This document shows positions 36,773 to 46,013 of a DNA stretch of 64,000 nucleotides, one piece after another. Positions within the stretch are counted from its first letter, which is position 1. The number at the start of each line of letters is the position of its first letter. The position numbers were made by a program, and so were the translations under genes. Source of the stretch: Methyloligella sp. (lineage in GTDB: Bacteria; Pseudomonadota; Alphaproteobacteria; Rhizobiales; HXMU1428-3); assembly GCA_021604645.1 (NCBI GenBank), contig BQJJ01000005.1, positions 1 through 64,000 of the forward strand, written 5' to 3'. The notes below the pieces were generated by a model. That model did not search any database. It had not been told where the DNA came from and saw only the letters and a list, made by a program, of their open reading frames with translations.

Positions 36773-39412
36773 TCAAGCTGAGGCTTGCTCTTGATAGTTA
36801 GCTTCTAGCGGGGCCTGCCATTTCAGCAAAAGCTCTTTTAGCTGCTCTTGTTCAAATGGTTTGGCAAGATGATCATCCATACCTGCCTTCATGCATTTCT
36901 CGCGATCCTCTGGGAATGCATTGGCCGTTAGGGCAATGATAGGAACTGTTTTAGAAATCGTATTTTCATTCTTTTCCAAATAGTTACGCACAGCTTTGGT
37001 TGCTGCAAAGCCATCCATCTCAGGCATGTGGATATCCATCAAAATATAATCGATAGATCTGGCTGCCTCATTGTAGTCTTTCACAAGTTCCAAGGCAGCT
37101 TCACCGTTTTTCACATGCACGACTTCAACCCCAAGCTTTGACAATACTGTTCTGGCTAGTAGCGCGTTTATTTCATTATCTTCAGCTAATAGAATTGTTG
37201 TTTTATGTTTTTTATTTATTCTTTCAGGGCATTCATTATTTGTATTGAGCTCTGACTTGCGTGTAGCTCTCTTGATAGAATAATCGGCATTTATTCTTGC
37301 AAAAAGAGAGATTGGTCGAACAGGTCTCGTTAAATACGCATTCACTCCCTGTTCTTGCAAAATGGAAAAACTACCTTTCTCAGACACATCCATAATTACA
37401 ATTATTTTGGGTTGAATGGTTTTTGACTGCTCTTTCAGCTGCGCGTTAAATTCTTTTGCTAGTTTATTGTAGATTGTATTGGCTGTTTTAGTATCTAAAA
37501 TGAGTGTGTCAAAGGGATGCCCGGACTTACCTGCACTTGTAATTTTCTGTAGCGCGTTTTTGGATTGACAATATTCAGCGGAAAGCCCTGCAGCTTTTAG
37601 TGTTTTGATGATTGTCTTCATTTCAAGGTCCAACTCACCAACGAGTAAGACGTTGTGCGGATCTTCTGGCAATTGATAGAATTGATAAAGGTGACTTGAA
37701 TTCTCACTTCGTTTTAATTCAATTTCAATATGAAATTCAGCCCCAGGATTTTGGCATCCTTCAACTTGCTCAGATGTAATGTGAATAGAACCGTTCATTT
37801 TTTCTATGATGCGCTTGGTAATGGCCAGTCCAAGACCAGTGCCTCCAAAACGGCGCGCATGTGAACTGTCCGCTTGCTCAAAATCTCCAAAGACTTTTTT
37901 CTGTGCTGCTTTGGTTAAACCTATACCTGTGTCTTTTACATTAATTTTTATTTTTTGTGTTGAGGCTGAACTTGGCTTATTGAAAAACTGATCGCACTTA
38001 TCTTTTTTACCAGCATCCAGAATTTCAACTGTAATACCACCGTTTTGTGTAAACTTAATTGCGTTACCAATCAGATTTGTTAAAATTTGGCGTAGTCTCA
38101 CCTCATCACCAATCAGTGCTTCCTGAATGGTTGGGTCAATAAACCAGGCCAATTGTAATTTTTTATCATGAGCGCGTGGGGCCAATAGTTCAACAACTGA
38201 CTGGGAAATATCACGTAAATCAATCGGTTGCTCTTCTAGTTCTAATTTACCTGCTTCAATTTTTGAGAAATCAAGAATTTGATCTATGAGAGAAAGAAGG
38301 CTTTTGGCTGAGCAATTAATGGCTCTGGCATATGTTTTTTGCTCAGCTGACAATTGAGTATCCATCATCAGGCCGGTCATGCCTAAAATACCGTTCATTG
38401 GAGTTCTGATTTCGTGGCTCATGGTTGCCAGAAATTGCCCCTTGGCAGAATTTGCTCGCAGAGCTTGATCGCGAGCGTCTTGCAATTCATCTTCCGCTTG
38501 TTTTTGATCCGTGATATCGCGGCCAATGGACTGGATTTCGATAATATTCAAAGCATTATCACGAATGGCAAACTCTTCCCATTCAAACCACCTCAATCCC
38601 AAAGAAGTTGAGATACGCTGCGTGTAATTTCTGCGGCCCTGGCCGACTTCAAAATTAGTTGAAGGGGTTTCATCACCAGCAATAATTGTTGGATTAAATG
38701 TTTGCCCGATTTCTGATGGTAAGATATTTCCAAATTGCCGGCTAAACGCGCTATTTGTAAAGGTGAGCACACCATGAATATCTTTTCGAATAATGATATC
38801 ATTTTGGCAATCGAGCAAATCCCTGTAACGACTTTCACTATCTCTTAATTCCCACTGCACATCACTAAAATGCTCAACCTGTTCGTTTAGCTCATCTACA
38901 AGGTTATCTGCAGAAATGTTTTTGGAATTTGCTGAGGTTAAATAATAAGCACTCCAACTGGTTCCCATCATCATTAGAATTGAGAAGAGTGATAAACCAG
39001 CCCAAAAAGGATTGACGGTGCTGGCTAGTAAAATTATGGACAATAAAAACGTCAGAACAGAACAGGCAATTGAGAGAAATGCTCCGGTTGTAATTAGTTT
39101 TTTGGCTACTTCTCCAGCAATATATTTTTTACCAGCCTTTGTTGTCTCAGCTTGTTTAATTTGCGTTTTAGCTTGCTTCAATAAAGGTAAGATACTCTCC
39201 GATTGAGGTTTACTAGAAGCTTTTGTTTTTATGCTCGCAGTTTCACTCGCCTCGTAGCTTTCTTGGTCAAATTGAAAATCATGCTGAAATCCGCTTTGGA
39301 TCTCATCATTAGAAACAGACATTGTCCTACCCTCTGCTTCATTACTTAATGCTTGGCTCAGAACATCTCTTTTGGATAAATTTGGAGTTTTATTTTGCAC
39401 GAATGAACTCAA
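36773..39412 (-). CDS. Membrane hybrid sensor histidine kinase / response regulator
   Basis: 879 residues. A long polar N-terminus (1-100), two membrane segments (about 107-158), a PAS domain (about 190-305, 'YRDLLDCQNDIIIRKDIHG'), HisKA with about His334 ('ATMSHEIRTPMNG'), a HATPase ('GGTGLGLAITKRI'), a degenerate receiver (about 585-705, where the usual Lys-Pro is 'TRPV') and a full receiver (about 740-865, 'ILMDIHMPEMDG', 'HLAKPF'). A multistep phosphorelay is likely. Input signal and partner are unknown. It is convergent with ccoS, and R1/R2 repeats fill the gap upstream of it. Confidence 0.93.
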   Translation of the reverse strand: MSSFVQNKTPNLSKRDVLSQALSNEAEGRTMSVSNDEIQSGFQHDFQFDQESYEASETASIKTKASSKPQSESILPLLKQAKTQIKQAETTKAGKKYIAGEVAKKLITTGAFLSIACSVLTFLLSIILLASTVNPFWAGLSLFSILMMMGTSWSAYYLTSANSKNISADNLVDELNEQVEHFSDVQWELRDSESRYRDLLDCQNDIIIRKDIHGVLTFTNSAFSRQFGNILPSEIGQTFNPTIIAGDETPSTNFEVGQGRRNYTQRISTSLGLRWFEWEEFAIRDNALNIIEIQSIGRDITDQKQAEDELQDARDQALRANSAKGQFLATMSHEIRTPMNGILGMTGLMMDTQLSAEQKTYARAINCSAKSLLSLIDQILDFSKIEAGKLELEEQPIDLRDISQSVVELLAPRAHDKKLQLAWFIDPTIQEALIGDEVRLRQILTNLIGNAIKFTQNGGITVEILDAGKKDKCDQFFNKPSSASTQKIKINVKDTGIGLTKAAQKKVFGDFEQADSSHARRFGGTGLGLAITKRIIEKMNGSIHITSEQVEGCQNPGAEFHIEIELKRSENSSHLYQFYQLPEDPHNVLLVGELDLEMKTIIKTLKAAGLSAEYCQSKNALQKITSAGKSGHPFDTLILDTKTANTIYNKLAKEFNAQLKEQSKTIQPKIIVIMDVSEKGSFSILQEQGVNAYLTRPVRPISLFARINADYSIKRATRKSELNTNNECPERINKKHKTTILLAEDNEINALLARTVLSKLGVEVVHVKNGEAALELVKDYNEAARSIDYILMDIHMPEMDGFAATKAVRNYLEKNENTISKTVPIIALTANAFPEDREKCMKAGMDDHLAKPFEQEQLKELLLKWQAPLEANYQEQASA

Positions 39413-39452
39413 TTTTGATTAACTGCCGCATGTGAGTTTATTGCTTTTTAGT

Positions 39453-39562
39453 GCTCCTTCGGTTGTCTCTTTTAGTGGGCCTTCAGGTTTCCCACCAGAA
39501 ACCGGCCCGCTAGCAACCGTCATTTTTTATGTGCCTTTAGTTTGCCCACTAGCAACCGGCAC
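39453..39562. repeat. Cluster of R2 hairpins, one nested in another (copy D)
   Basis: R2 (ii): outer GGGCC/GGCCC, bulge TTCA, inner GGTTT/AAACC, loop CCCACCAG (39477-39508). R2 (iii): outer GTGCC/GGCAC, bulge TTTA, inner GTTTGC/GCAAC, loop CCACTA (39531-39562). R2 (i) is split: its 5' arm GGTTG is at 39461-39465 and its 3' arm CAACC at 39514-39518, with (ii) between. The linker CTCTTTTAGTG before (ii) is the same as at 18121-18131. The rest of the 39413-39850 gap shows nothing except R1-B and R2-E. Confidence 0.65.
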
Positions 39563-39707
39563 GAAGCAACTACCTAAAACAATACACTCGAGTATTAGTA
39601 AACCAGAATTCATTTGAGAAAGACTTAGGATAACAGTTCAAATTTTATCTATTTCGGACAAATTTACTGAAATGTCTTTAATTTAGCTCCTTCTGTTGCC
39701 TTGTTTC

Positions 39708-39823
39708 TTTTCTCTCACGGCTATTCTATGAGCTAAAGCTCATAGGCCTACGAGGTGCGGTGCTAGGCACCGGGCTTCGCCATGTCCTGCCGCTAAGTCG
39801 CGGCACTCCTTCTTCGTATAGCT
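39708..39823. repeat. Structured dispersed repeat R1, copy B
   Basis: The invariant blocks are as in copy A. Hairpins: CTATGAGCT/AGCTCATAG (39726-39745), GGTGC/GCACC (39759-39771) and TGCCGC/GCGGCA (39788-39805). All three stems have different sequences from copy A but equal positions. The block between hairpins 2 and 3 is short (no R2 inside). The closing helix TACGAGG with CTTCGTA is again possible. Confidence 0.75.
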
Positions 39824-39836
39824 CATTTTCAGTGAC

Positions 39837-39861
39837 GCTTCAGATGTCCACTAGCATCCGC
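39837..39861. repeat. R2 hairpin element (copy E), in the comM stop region
   Basis: Inner stem GATG/CATC, loop TCCACTAG, bulge TTCA, and a short GC/GC outer stem. Its 3' half encodes the last residues and stop codon of comM on the minus strand. Confidence 0.6.
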
Positions 39862-41422
39862 TTAATTGATTGTTTTTAGCAATTTGAGGGCTTTGGCTAT
39901 CTGCTTTGTTTCCGCGATAGGATAAGGCTTCTGCTATATGAGCGCGGCTCACTCTTTCAGAGTTTTCAAGGTCAGCTAAAGTTCGGGCAACTCTTAAGGC
40001 TTTATGAAAGCCTCTTGCGGAAAGGTTGAGTTTGACGGCTGCCTCTTTTAGTAGCTTTTTTCCTAATTCATCCGGGGCTGCGATTTGCTCTAACAAAGGT
40101 GCTGAGCAGGTGGCGTTTAACAGCTCTGGGCTGTCAGTTAGTTTTTCAAACCGTTCACGCTGGATTAACCGTGCTATTGTCACCCGCTTTCTAATCTCAG
40201 CGCTGGTTTCGACCGGGCTTTCATCAAGAAGGTCTAAGGCTGTTACGGCCGGAACTTCAATTTGAAGATCTATTCGATCTAACAGAGGGCCTGAAATTCG
40301 AGATTGATAGCGCTCAGCGCAATTATTCCCGCGTGAACAGGCAAAGCCTGGCTCAAAAGCTTTCCCGCAACGGCATGGGTTCATAGCAGCGATAAGTTGA
40401 ATCTTAGATGGATAAGTAATGCGGTGGTTAGCTCTTGCAATTGATGTTTCCCCTGACTCAAGTGGCTGACGCAGACTATCCAGGACCTGGGCTGTAAATT
40501 CAGGGAGTTCATCAAGAAATAAAACGCCATGATGAGCCAAGGCCACTTCACCTGGTTTTGGTTTGCTGCCTCCGCCAACCAAGGCTGCCATTGTGGCTGA
40601 ATGATGCGGCGCTCTAAAGGGGCGTGCTTGTTTGAGCTCACCGCCGCTTAGCTCACCGGCTAAACTTTGAATCATAGAAACTTCAAGCATTTCTTCTGGA
40701 GAGAGTGGAGGTAATATTGTTGGTAAGCGCGATGCCAGCATGGTTTTCCCCGCACCAGGTGGGCCTGACATGAGCAAGTTATGGCCACCGGCTGCTGCAA
40801 TTTCCAAACAGCGTTTTGCGCCTTCTTGGCCTTTGATATCGGCCATGTCTGGTTTTCCTTCATCTGAAGAGGTGCTCGAACTTATTTTAGGTTTAGGTGG
40901 GCTTAGAACCTGCGTCCCTTTGAAATGATTGATTAGGTTGAGCAAATGACTGGGGGCTAAGATATCCATATCTTCTGCAGCCCATGCGGCTTCTGGCCCA
41001 CATGAAGAGGGACAAATCAGACCGAGGCTCTGCCTATTTGCACTAATCGATGCTGGCAACGCGCCCACAACAGAGCTAATTCCGCCATCAAGGGCAAGTT
41101 CGCCTAATACCAGATACCGTGCGAGCGGGTCTTTTGATATAGCGTCTGTTGCTGCCATTAACCCAAGCACTATAGGAAGATCGTAATGGGAGCCATATTT
41201 AGGTACGTCAGCTGGTGCTAAATTCACTGTAATTCTTTTGGGAGGGAGCCCAAGCCCCAGCGCATTTAGAGCGGCTCTCACACGCTCGCGGCTTTCAGCT
41301 ACGGCTTTGTCTGGAAGACCTACAATGTTAAAGGCTGGAAGACCTGACGCCACTTGGACCTGCACATCAATTGGCTTGGCCTCAACTCCGATAAAAGCAA
41401 CTGTTTTAACTTCAGCGTACAT
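39851..41422 (-). CDS. comM: YifB/ComM family Mg chelatase-like AAA ATPase
   Basis: 523 residues. An N-terminal Lon-like domain (about 1-170), an AAA+ core with Walker A 'GPPGAGKTMLASRLP' and Walker B 'LFLDELPEF', and a C-terminal Mg-chelatase-type helical domain ('NLSARGFHKALRVARTLADL'). In naturally competent bacteria ComM helps branch migration of incoming DNA; the gene is widespread outside them too. The C-terminal Ser-Gly-Cys and the stop codon are encoded by an R2 repeat, so the natural tail may have been replaced. Confidence 0.95.
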   Translation of the reverse strand: MYAEVKTVAFIGVEAKPIDVQVQVASGLPAFNIVGLPDKAVAESRERVRAALNALGLGLPPKRITVNLAPADVPKYGSHYDLPIVLGLMAATDAISKDPLARYLVLGELALDGGISSVVGALPASISANRQSLGLICPSSCGPEAAWAAEDMDILAPSHLLNLINHFKGTQVLSPPKPKISSSTSSDEGKPDMADIKGQEGAKRCLEIAAAGGHNLLMSGPPGAGKTMLASRLPTILPPLSPEEMLEVSMIQSLAGELSGGELKQARPFRAPHHSATMAALVGGGSKPKPGEVALAHHGVLFLDELPEFTAQVLDSLRQPLESGETSIARANHRITYPSKIQLIAAMNPCRCGKAFEPGFACSRGNNCAERYQSRISGPLLDRIDLQIEVPAVTALDLLDESPVETSAEIRKRVTIARLIQRERFEKLTDSPELLNATCSAPLLEQIAAPDELGKKLLKEAAVKLNLSARGFHKALRVARTLADLENSERVSRAHIAEALSYRGNKADSQSPQIAKNNQLSGC

Positions 41423-41491
41423 GCTTATCCCCTTTCATGCCCATTGACTTATGCCCCATTGACCATTGCTTACAAGTGCGCAAACTTCAAA

Positions 41492-42007
41492 TCAGTAATC
41501 CCAGGATTGGTAGAGCTTTTTTTCGTCTTTCAAATCCTGATATAGCCAAACCATTCTGTCTAGAAACCAACTTTTGCCGATCATAGTGATGATGGTGCCA
41601 AAAACAGTTGGCCAAATTGCAAATTGAATTAAGCCCCAAATCGCAAGTAAGAAGCCGGCGAATGTGATGATGTTTAAAATTCTTATAGCGCGGTGATGGT
41701 GAGCTGGAATTTGATCTTTTGGGTGTTGTAGCCATACACGCTCGCCAAGTACTGCCTTTGAAGCCCAATGATTTGTGGTTTTTGGTTTGCTAAAAAATCG
41801 CGGATTTAGCCAGGTCCAGAGACATACAAGAGCTATTGGAGCTAATGAGAGATAGCCAATCCATTCTCTAGACCAAACAGCCAGGGCCAAAAGAGGAAGG
41901 CAAGAATATCTTGTCCAGACACTCCATGGGTTGGCATGTCGGGCCCAGACCTCATCTGACATGGAAAATATTTTTTCGATAGTTGTTATTACTGCCATAT
42001 CATTCAA
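41492..42007 (-). CDS. DUF6653-type membrane protein
   Basis: 171 residues with about four hydrophobic segments. 'WARHANPWSVWTR' near the N-terminus, 'WTWLNPRFF' and 'KSWFLDRMVWLYQDL' near the end match the uncharacterised family DUF6653 as I remember it. No catalytic motif. An alternative ATG lies three codons in. It is transcribed in the same direction as comM but with no shared signal seen. Function unknown. Confidence 0.85.
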   Translation of the reverse strand: MNDMAVITTIEKIFSMSDEVWARHANPWSVWTRYSCLPLLALAVWSREWIGYLSLAPIALVCLWTWLNPRFFSKPKTTNHWASKAVLGERVWLQHPKDQIPAHHHRAIRILNIITFAGFLLAIWGLIQFAIWPTVFGTIITMIGKSWFLDRMVWLYQDLKDEKKLYQSWDY

Positions 42008-42131
42008 GCTGAATTAGCTTCCCCAAAACCGAATTTCTTAGTCTAGTTTAACGGAAAGGCTTTTTATGCGCAAGAACAAAATAAGAACAAACTGCGGTGT
42101 GCGACTATGAATGTGTGACCGGACCATTGCG

Positions 42132-42785
42132 TCAGCTGCCATATCTGAAATGACCTCTGATTTGATAGCTGAATAAATCGTCATCTAACTTGGGCCCTAA
42201 GCCTATATTATGAATGATCATGGGATTGCCTGATATGCCGATTTTGTCAGAGACAATTGCGATATGATCTTTTGATGAGATGGCTTCTTTTAGATAGAAG
42301 GTGACGATATCGCCCGGTTTATAATTTTGGGGGTTTTTAGATACTGGCAATGATTGACCAAACCGTTTGAAAAACTTCTCAAGCACTTTGACCCGCCTGT
42401 GAGCGATATTCTTATCGCCACCCATCTTTTCATGGACATCTTTTTGAAGATCTATGCCAACCGCTCTATAGGCCCTGATGACAACATCTGTGCACACCCC
42501 AAAATGGGCCGGCACATCACCATTGGGATAGGGAATTTTATAATATTTGGGATTATATATTACAAGATGCTTGGTTCTTTCTAACGCTGCTTTTGCCAGG
42601 CGTTCCTGTAAGGGTTTTTTCCCTGTTTGATTTTCGTCTTTCGCACCAACAGCTTCTTTGGACGTTTGAGCATCAGCACTTGATATAACGTGAGAATGTA
42701 TTCCCCCTAAAGATAAGAGCATTACAAAACTCAGGATGAACCTTTTGCGAATTATATGATTTTCCAAAGATTTTAATCGTCTCAT
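42132..42785 (-). CDS. Secreted DUF1287 family protein (NlpC/P60-like fold suspected)
   Basis: 217 residues. Signal peptide about 1-40, ending 'SSADA'. The DUF1287 core begins near residue 64. The possible catalytic triad of a papain-like fold is suggested by Cys in 'GVCTDVVIRAYRA', His in 'KDHIAIVSD' and the 'MIIHNIGLGPK' region; the assignment of residues is inference. A strong GAGGAGG ribosome site precedes the ATG. Perhaps an envelope hydrolase; substrate unknown. Confidence 0.88.
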   Translation of the reverse strand: MRRLKSLENHIIRKRFILSFVMLLSLGGIHSHVISSADAQTSKEAVGAKDENQTGKKPLQERLAKAALERTKHLVIYNPKYYKIPYPNGDVPAHFGVCTDVVIRAYRAVGIDLQKDVHEKMGGDKNIAHRRVKVLEKFFKRFGQSLPVSKNPQNYKPGDIVTFYLKEAISSKDHIAIVSDKIGISGNPMIIHNIGLGPKLDDDLFSYQIRGHFRYGS

Positions 42786-42955
42786 TCTGCCTCCTCATTT
42801 CTCGTATAAAAACGGAATCTCTTTTTCAGAGAAAAGCTAATGATTTTATATGAGAAGCTCTCGCCTTTATCTAAAGCATATTTAATTTGGCTTTAAAGGC
42901 AAGAGAATGACGAAGAAGGATTTTTAGGCTTTTATAAATGGATGATCCACCTTGG

Positions 42956-44305
42956 TTAAGCAGAGATTGTTTTTTTCATATCTGTCTTTTGAAAAAGCGC
43001 TTCAATTGCATCATATAAATCTGCGCCTCTGATAGGTTTGGACACATACCCATCGACACCAGCTTTATAATATTCTTCAACCTGGTCATCGAGCGCGTTT
43101 GCAGTTAATGCCAAAATCGGAATAGGTGTTTGAGATGCCTGGCTTTCACATCCTTGACTGGCCCACAATTTGTGCAGCTCTTTTGTGGCTGTGATGCCAT
43201 CCATAACTGGCATCATGATATCCATCAAAATTAGATCGTAATTTTTATTCAAACCACTTTTATCATTCACACCATTTTTAATGATGTTTAGAGCAAGCTG
43301 ACCATTTGCAACGCAATCATATGTAACGCCAAACTGATCAAGGTAGGTCTTGATCAACATCTGGTTTAACGGGTTATCTTCAACAATCAGTGCATGGGCA
43401 TTTATTAAATGATCAGCTTCTTCAGTTTCTTCTTCAACTTCGCCACTTTGATCTGTGATCTCTTCACATTTGAACGTGAACCAGAAGGTGCTCCCGCACT
43501 CTTTTTGGCTTTTATAGTCCAACTTGCCGCCCATATGCTCAGCTAGTGTGCGGGAAATATATAGCCCTAGACCACTGCCACCAAATTTTGTTTGAATTGA
43601 ACTGTTGGCCTGACAAAAGGGTGTGAAGATTTTTTCTTGTTCAGCCTGACTTATTCCTATGCCAGTGTCTTTTAACTCAACTCTGATTAAGTGGTATTGG
43701 TCTGATGATTTTTCATCTCTGATTTCTGAAGAAGATACGCGCAACTTCAATGAGCCTTCTTCAGTAAATTTAAGAGCATTATTGGCCAGATTATTGATAA
43801 TTTGGCTAAGGCGCACTTGATCACCTTTAATCACTTTTGGACAATCTTCATCCAACTGACAATCGAAGCTCAACCCCTTATCAAGTGCTCTAGGCTTGAT
43901 TGAACTTGTCATTGTCTCCAGGAATTCTTTTAAATTGAAGTTTTCTTCTTCCAGTTCAACATGGCCTGCTTCTAAACGAGCAAAGTTTAAAATGTCAGTT
44001 GTCAGAGTTGAGAGATTTTTGGCAGCCAGCTGCAAGGTTTGGGCATAGTGATGCTGATTTGTGTTTAAGTTTGTGGTTTGGAGCAATTCAACCATAGTCA
44101 TGATTGCCCCTATCGGCGTTCTGATTTCATGGCTAACAGTTGCTAGAATTTCAGCATTTGCTTGCTCGCGCTCTTCTAACTTGATGAGCTGCTGCTTTAG
44201 CTCAGCATTTTCCTCAGCCAAACTTTTCTGCTCATCAAGAAGCGCTTGATGTTCACTCTGCCCCAGTTGATTTTCAGGATGGTTTGCTTTGCCCGTCACT
44301 GACAT
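42956..44305 (-). CDS. Cytosolic hybrid histidine kinase / response regulator
   Basis: 449 residues, no membrane segment. A coiled coil (about 15-50) leads into HisKA with His59 ('ATVSHEIRTPIGA'), a HATPase domain (about 165-280, 'GGSGLGLYISRTLAEHM') and one receiver (about 305-435, 'LILMDIMMPVMDG', 'VSKPIRG'). It lacks any PAS or GAF input, so the coiled coil or a partner must supply the signal. A second hybrid kinase lies 3.5 kb away; relation between the two is unknown. Confidence 0.92.
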   Translation of the reverse strand: MSVTGKANHPENQLGQSEHQALLDEQKSLAEENAELKQQLIKLEEREQANAEILATVSHEIRTPIGAIMTMVELLQTTNLNTNQHHYAQTLQLAAKNLSTLTTDILNFARLEAGHVELEEENFNLKEFLETMTSSIKPRALDKGLSFDCQLDEDCPKVIKGDQVRLSQIINNLANNALKFTEEGSLKLRVSSSEIRDEKSSDQYHLIRVELKDTGIGISQAEQEKIFTPFCQANSSIQTKFGGSGLGLYISRTLAEHMGGKLDYKSQKECGSTFWFTFKCEEITDQSGEVEEETEEADHLINAHALIVEDNPLNQMLIKTYLDQFGVTYDCVANGQLALNIIKNGVNDKSGLNKNYDLILMDIMMPVMDGITATKELHKLWASQGCESQASQTPIPILALTANALDDQVEEYYKAGVDGYVSKPIRGADLYDAIEALFQKTDMKKTISA

Positions 44306-44482
44306 AACCTTGAAACGCCTTTTACTTTATTGCACTTGGATCACAAGAAAGAGATCTTTAGCGATCTATGCCTGCCATATATTGTGAACTACCATGTGCA
44401 TATTCTTACACTTGGTCCCTACAATAGTTTGAAGGTGTTAAAGTCAGCTTTAAAACAGTGGCTTTTCATGGAAGAATAAATT

Positions 44483-45484
44483 TTAGGGTAAATATTTTCT
44501 TAATGCAGTGAGAGCCAGACTTGGGTCGTGACTGAGGCCGAGCAAAGCGCTTTCGTAAATTTTGCGCGGATTTATGCCTTTTTCTCTTAATTCGAAAAGA
44601 CTTGGATGTCCTTTGGATTTTGAAAGCTTTCCATCTTTATAAAGCACCAGGTCATGGTGATAATAAATCGGCTGGTTTAGCCCAAGGTTTATTTGCAGAA
44701 TCCGATGAATATCTGTTGCAGCTTCCAGATCTTTGCCGCGGCAGATATGCGTTATGCCAAGATTATGATCATCTATGACGACCGATAGGTGATAACTTGT
44801 TGGGGTGTCTTTTCGTTTTATGACGACATCTCCCCAGCGCTCAGCCTGCAGAAGGGCTAGGGTAATTTTTCCTTCTTTATTTACGGCTTGATAGGTAAGA
44901 TCTGTCCCTATTTCACTTTTTAGCTGTTTTGCTCTCTCAATCGCTTTGTCCATATGAAGCCTTAACGCAAAAGGTTCACCAGCTTTGATACGTTCTTCGG
45001 CCCTGGATTTGGGATAATCTTTATAAAGGGCTGGATAGACCGGCGCGCCATCAGGATCTTGTTGTATAGCCTTGCTCTCCTTTAGAGCTTGTTTGATCTC
45101 TGAGCGGCTTGCAAAGCAAGGATAGAGAAGCCCCAATTCGCACAAATCATTAATGGCGCTGTCATAAAGTAGAAAATTATCAGATTGATAGAGCACTGGT
45201 TCCTGCCATTTGATACCTAACCAGTGTAAATCGCGCAAAATAGCGGCACTAAAGCACTCTTGTGAACGGGCCTTATCAATGTCTTCAATGCGAAGATAAA
45301 GGCGCCCTGCATATTTTTTGGCCATTTCATAGGTTTGAATGGCTGAGTAAGCATGGCCAAGATGGAGTAAGCCATTGGGGCTTGGAGCAAATCTAAATGC
45401 GGGTTCTCTTGCTTTTGGCACTGCTGTGTTGACCTTTAATGCTTGTAATGATACAAGATTGCAGAGTTTTCGCCGCTCTTGCAT
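44483..45484 (-). CDS. gluQ: Glutamyl-Q tRNA(Asp) synthetase
   Basis: 333 residues, a shortened glutamyl-tRNA synthetase that attaches Glu to queuosine in tRNA(Asp). Class I motifs are 'APSPNGLLHLGHAY' (HIGH) and 'KLSKSKGHPS' (KMSKS). The anticodon-binding half of GluRS is absent. The zinc motif of GluQ (CxC) is reduced to one Cys in 'YPCFASR'. The ribosome site is weak, so the exact start is uncertain. The queuosine link with queG in this window is notable but the two are not adjacent. Confidence 0.95.
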   Translation of the reverse strand: MQERRKLCNLVSLQALKVNTAVPKAREPAFRFAPSPNGLLHLGHAYSAIQTYEMAKKYAGRLYLRIEDIDKARSQECFSAAILRDLHWLGIKWQEPVLYQSDNFLLYDSAINDLCELGLLYPCFASRSEIKQALKESKAIQQDPDGAPVYPALYKDYPKSRAEERIKAGEPFALRLHMDKAIERAKQLKSEIGTDLTYQAVNKEGKITLALLQAERWGDVVIKRKDTPTSYHLSVVIDDHNLGITHICRGKDLEAATDIHRILQINLGLNQPIYYHHDLVLYKDGKLSKSKGHPSLFELREKGINPRKIYESALLGLSHDPSLALTALRKYLP

Positions 45485-45659
45485 TTTTTAATGCTGGGCG
45501 GCTTTGCTTTTCGCAACTATCATTTTGCTCTTTACCTAAGCTCTTACTTCAATAAGATTTTGTTTTTATTGACTTTTATTTCTAAGAGCGTGGTTTTTCA
45601 GACCAATTGAAGTTTTTGCGTTTTTTCATAATAGATTGATATAACGAGGATTAGCCGTC

Positions 45660-45926
45660 ATGGCCAATACTAAATCGGCTAAAAAAGCCATTCGTAAAAT
45701 TGCCCGCAAGACGGCAATTAACAAAAACCGTCGCAGCCGTATGCGCACTTTTATTCGCCAAGTTGAAGAAGCTATTTCAGCTGGTGACCAAACAGTTGCT
45801 CAACAAGCTCTTGTTGCGGCTCAGCCAGAAATTATGCGCAGTGCCCAAAAAGGCATTCTGCACAAAAATAGCGCTTCACGTAAAATCTCTCGTCTTTCAG
45901 CTCGAATTAAAGCCCTCAGCGCTTAA
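45660..45926 (+). CDS. rpsT: 30S ribosomal protein S20
   Basis: 88 residues, very basic, with the S20 N-terminus '[18 protein letters not shown]' and '[16 protein letters not shown]'. It binds 16S rRNA early in 30S assembly. It is followed by a strong terminator. rpsT next to dnaA is a common alphaproteobacterial order. Confidence 0.98.
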   Translation: MANTKSAKKAIRKIARKTAINKNRRSRMRTFIRQVEEAISAGDQTVAQQALVAAQPEIMRSAQKGILHKNSASRKISRLSARIKALSA

Positions 45927-45982
45927 ATTTTGCCGCTAGATATTTATTTTACATTGCAACGCTCTTTCTGTTGCTTTTAAGA

Positions 45983-46013
45983 AACACTCGGATTTCTCCG
46001 GGTGTTTTTTTTT
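45983..46013 (+). terminator. Rho-independent terminator of rpsT
   Basis: Stem ACACTCGGA/TCCGGGTGT (one wobble) with a TTTC loop, followed by nine or more T. Confidence 0.92.
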
